Shown piece after piece: positions 63,293-64,000 of a DNA stretch of 64,000 nucleotides. Both the position numbers and the translations under genes were made by a program. Positions within the stretch are counted from its first letter, which is position 1; every line of letters begins with the position of its first letter. Under the pieces are notes generated by a model that worked only from the letters and a program-made list of their open reading frames with translations, did no database searches and had not been told where the DNA came from. Location of the stretch: positions 26,565-90,564 of the forward strand of contig NZ_AYYR01000106.1 of assembly GCF_001435975.1 (NCBI RefSeq). The letters run 5' to 3'. This stretch comes from Secundilactobacillus collinoides DSM 20515 = JCM 1123 (GTDB lineage Bacteria > Bacillota > Bacilli > Lactobacillales > Lactobacillaceae).

Positions 63293-63341
63293 CGCGGCGC
63301 AACCCGTTCAACGCGTTTAGAAAAAAGTGGCTGTAAAATTT

Positions 63342-63375
63342 CTGGTATTGGTGGTCACGCCAATGCCAGTTTTTT
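63342..63375 (+). terminator. MFS terminator
   Basis: CTGGTATTGGTGG, loop TCA, CGCCAATGCCAG, then six T; about 50 bases after the MFS stop. Confidence 0.75.
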
Positions 63376-63402
63376 ATTGTCTTATTCCATCATAAAAGGA
63401 CG

Positions 63403-63463
63403 CTATGTCCTCACATGTTACGATTAAATCACCACAACATAATCGAAAGTGAGGAAAACATAG
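63403..63463 (+). promoter_or_regulatory. hairpin over the transposase start
   Basis: CTATGTCCTCAC (63403-63414) pairs with GTGAGGAAAACATAG (63449-63463) with a short bulge; an inner ACGATT/AATCG pair extends it. The right arm holds the ribosome site and reaches the GTG start, so read-through mRNA from outside would hide it. Confidence 0.55.
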
Positions 63464-64000
63464 TGTCCCTAAATAATGATTCTATCCTAAAACTGGTCAA
63501 ATTAACAGATACTAATCTACATGTCTTAGCTATCTACTCTGAAAGAAAGCGAGGTGTCACCTCTCAGGTCATTGAAGCAACTTTATCCTATCCACTGACT
63601 CATTGTCCGCACTGTCACAGTAAAGCACTCATTAGAAATGGGTACCGTCTCGCCCATGCCAAGCTGCCGTCGATCAATGGTGACCCGATTCGGCTACTGG
63701 TTCATAAGCAGCGCTATTTATGCCATACCTGTGGCCACACGTGTGGGGCCCGTTCCAGTAACTTAAAGTTCAACCACACGCTCACACCTGGCGTCGCCCA
63801 ACAGACCATCAAACTGGCTAAACAATCATTGGCCGGGACAACAATCGCGGCCCTAACTGGTATCTCAAATACCAGCGTGGCACGCATTATCAACGCGGAA
63901 GTGCACCGGCCTTATCGCCTTAAAAAGCTCCCAGAAAACCTCTACTTTGATGAGTTCCGGTCAACTGGTAAGCATATGTCATTCATCTGCTGTGACGCTG
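63463..64000 (+). CDS. ISL3-family transposase (5' part, cut by window end)
   Basis: At least 179 residues from GTG 63463 with GTGAGGAAAA upstream. An N-terminal zinc finger (CPHCHSKALIRNGY ... YLCHTCGHTC), then a helix-turn-helix (LAKQSLAGTTIAALTGISNTSVARI) and the start of the catalytic DDE domain (LYFDEFRSTGKHMSFICCD, with the first Asp). This layout is that of ISL3 transposases. The frame is open to the window edge. The left inverted repeat should lie between 63376 and 63403, but I could not fix it without the other end. Confidence 0.9.
   Translation, partial: MSLNNDSILKLVKLTDTNLHVLAIYSERKRGVTSQVIEATLSYPLTHCPHCHSKALIRNGYRLAHAKLPSINGDPIRLLVHKQRYLCHTCGHTCGARSSNLKFNHTLTPGVAQQTIKLAKQSLAGTTIAALTGISNTSVARIINAEVHRPYRLKKLPENLYFDEFRSTGKHMSFICCDA

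Overview
The window looks like a chromosome segment of a low- to mid-GC lactic acid bacterium of the family Lactobacillaceae. Support comes from the housekeeping gene set and order (apt, recJ, rnz, obgE, uvrC, argGH, clpX-tig-tuf, rnjB-rpsO, rpsT, holA-comEC-comEB-comEA, coaD-rsmD, ftsW, typA), strong AGGAGG ribosome sites, and frequent TTG/GTG starts. I cannot fix the species from this sequence alone.

Bases 1 to about 19.9 kb are the right part of an integrated tailed phage. From its chromosomal edge inward it holds a tyrosine integrase (18670-19860, +), a lysogeny and cargo block (about 12.9-18.5 kb), and a long leftward early operon. The cargo block has repressor plus ImmA-type protease, two zinc-ribbon membrane proteins, other membrane proteins and an Ltp-like candidate superinfection-exclusion protein. 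The early operon runs Cro, AntA/ORF6C antirepressor, RecT with its partner nuclease, a DnaD-like initiator, a DnaC-like loader, an HNH nuclease, many small proteins, YopX, a methyltransferase and an ArpU-type late activator. A phage tRNA with a CAT anticodon follows, then dUTPase and terminase small subunit at the left edge. The large terminase and the structural genes lie outside the window.

The prophage holds most of the unusual signals. There are two complete, divergent repressor/Cro switches in tandem with different operator sequences (about 12.6-13.2 kb and 13.8-14.6 kb), and an unrecognised 136-residue protein sits between them behind a hairpin that covers its ribosome site. Three gaps in the leftward early operon each contain a rightward promoter followed by an intrinsic terminator, which predicts short antisense RNAs. 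The terS gene carries a DNA repeat that is read in two different protein frames. One small gene is split by an in-frame stop, and a strong ribosome site serves a 6-codon ORF ending after an A7 run.

From about 20.1 to 63.3 kb the window is ordinary core chromosome, mostly on the minus strand. Functional groups are purine salvage, DNA repair, RNA processing, arginine synthesis (argG-argH behind ArgR-like boxes), amino-acid ABC uptake, protein folding and proteolysis (tig, clpX), translation (tuf, rpsO, rpsT, typA), competence DNA uptake (comEA/EB/EC), cell-wall functions (OatA-like acyltransferase, FtsW-family protein) and a TetR/MFS efflux pair. Several intergenic stretches of 400-760 bp hold no recognisable gene. 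One of them (about 53.0-53.1 kb) forms a very large nested inverted repeat. The last 540 bases begin an ISL3-family transposase cut by the window end.
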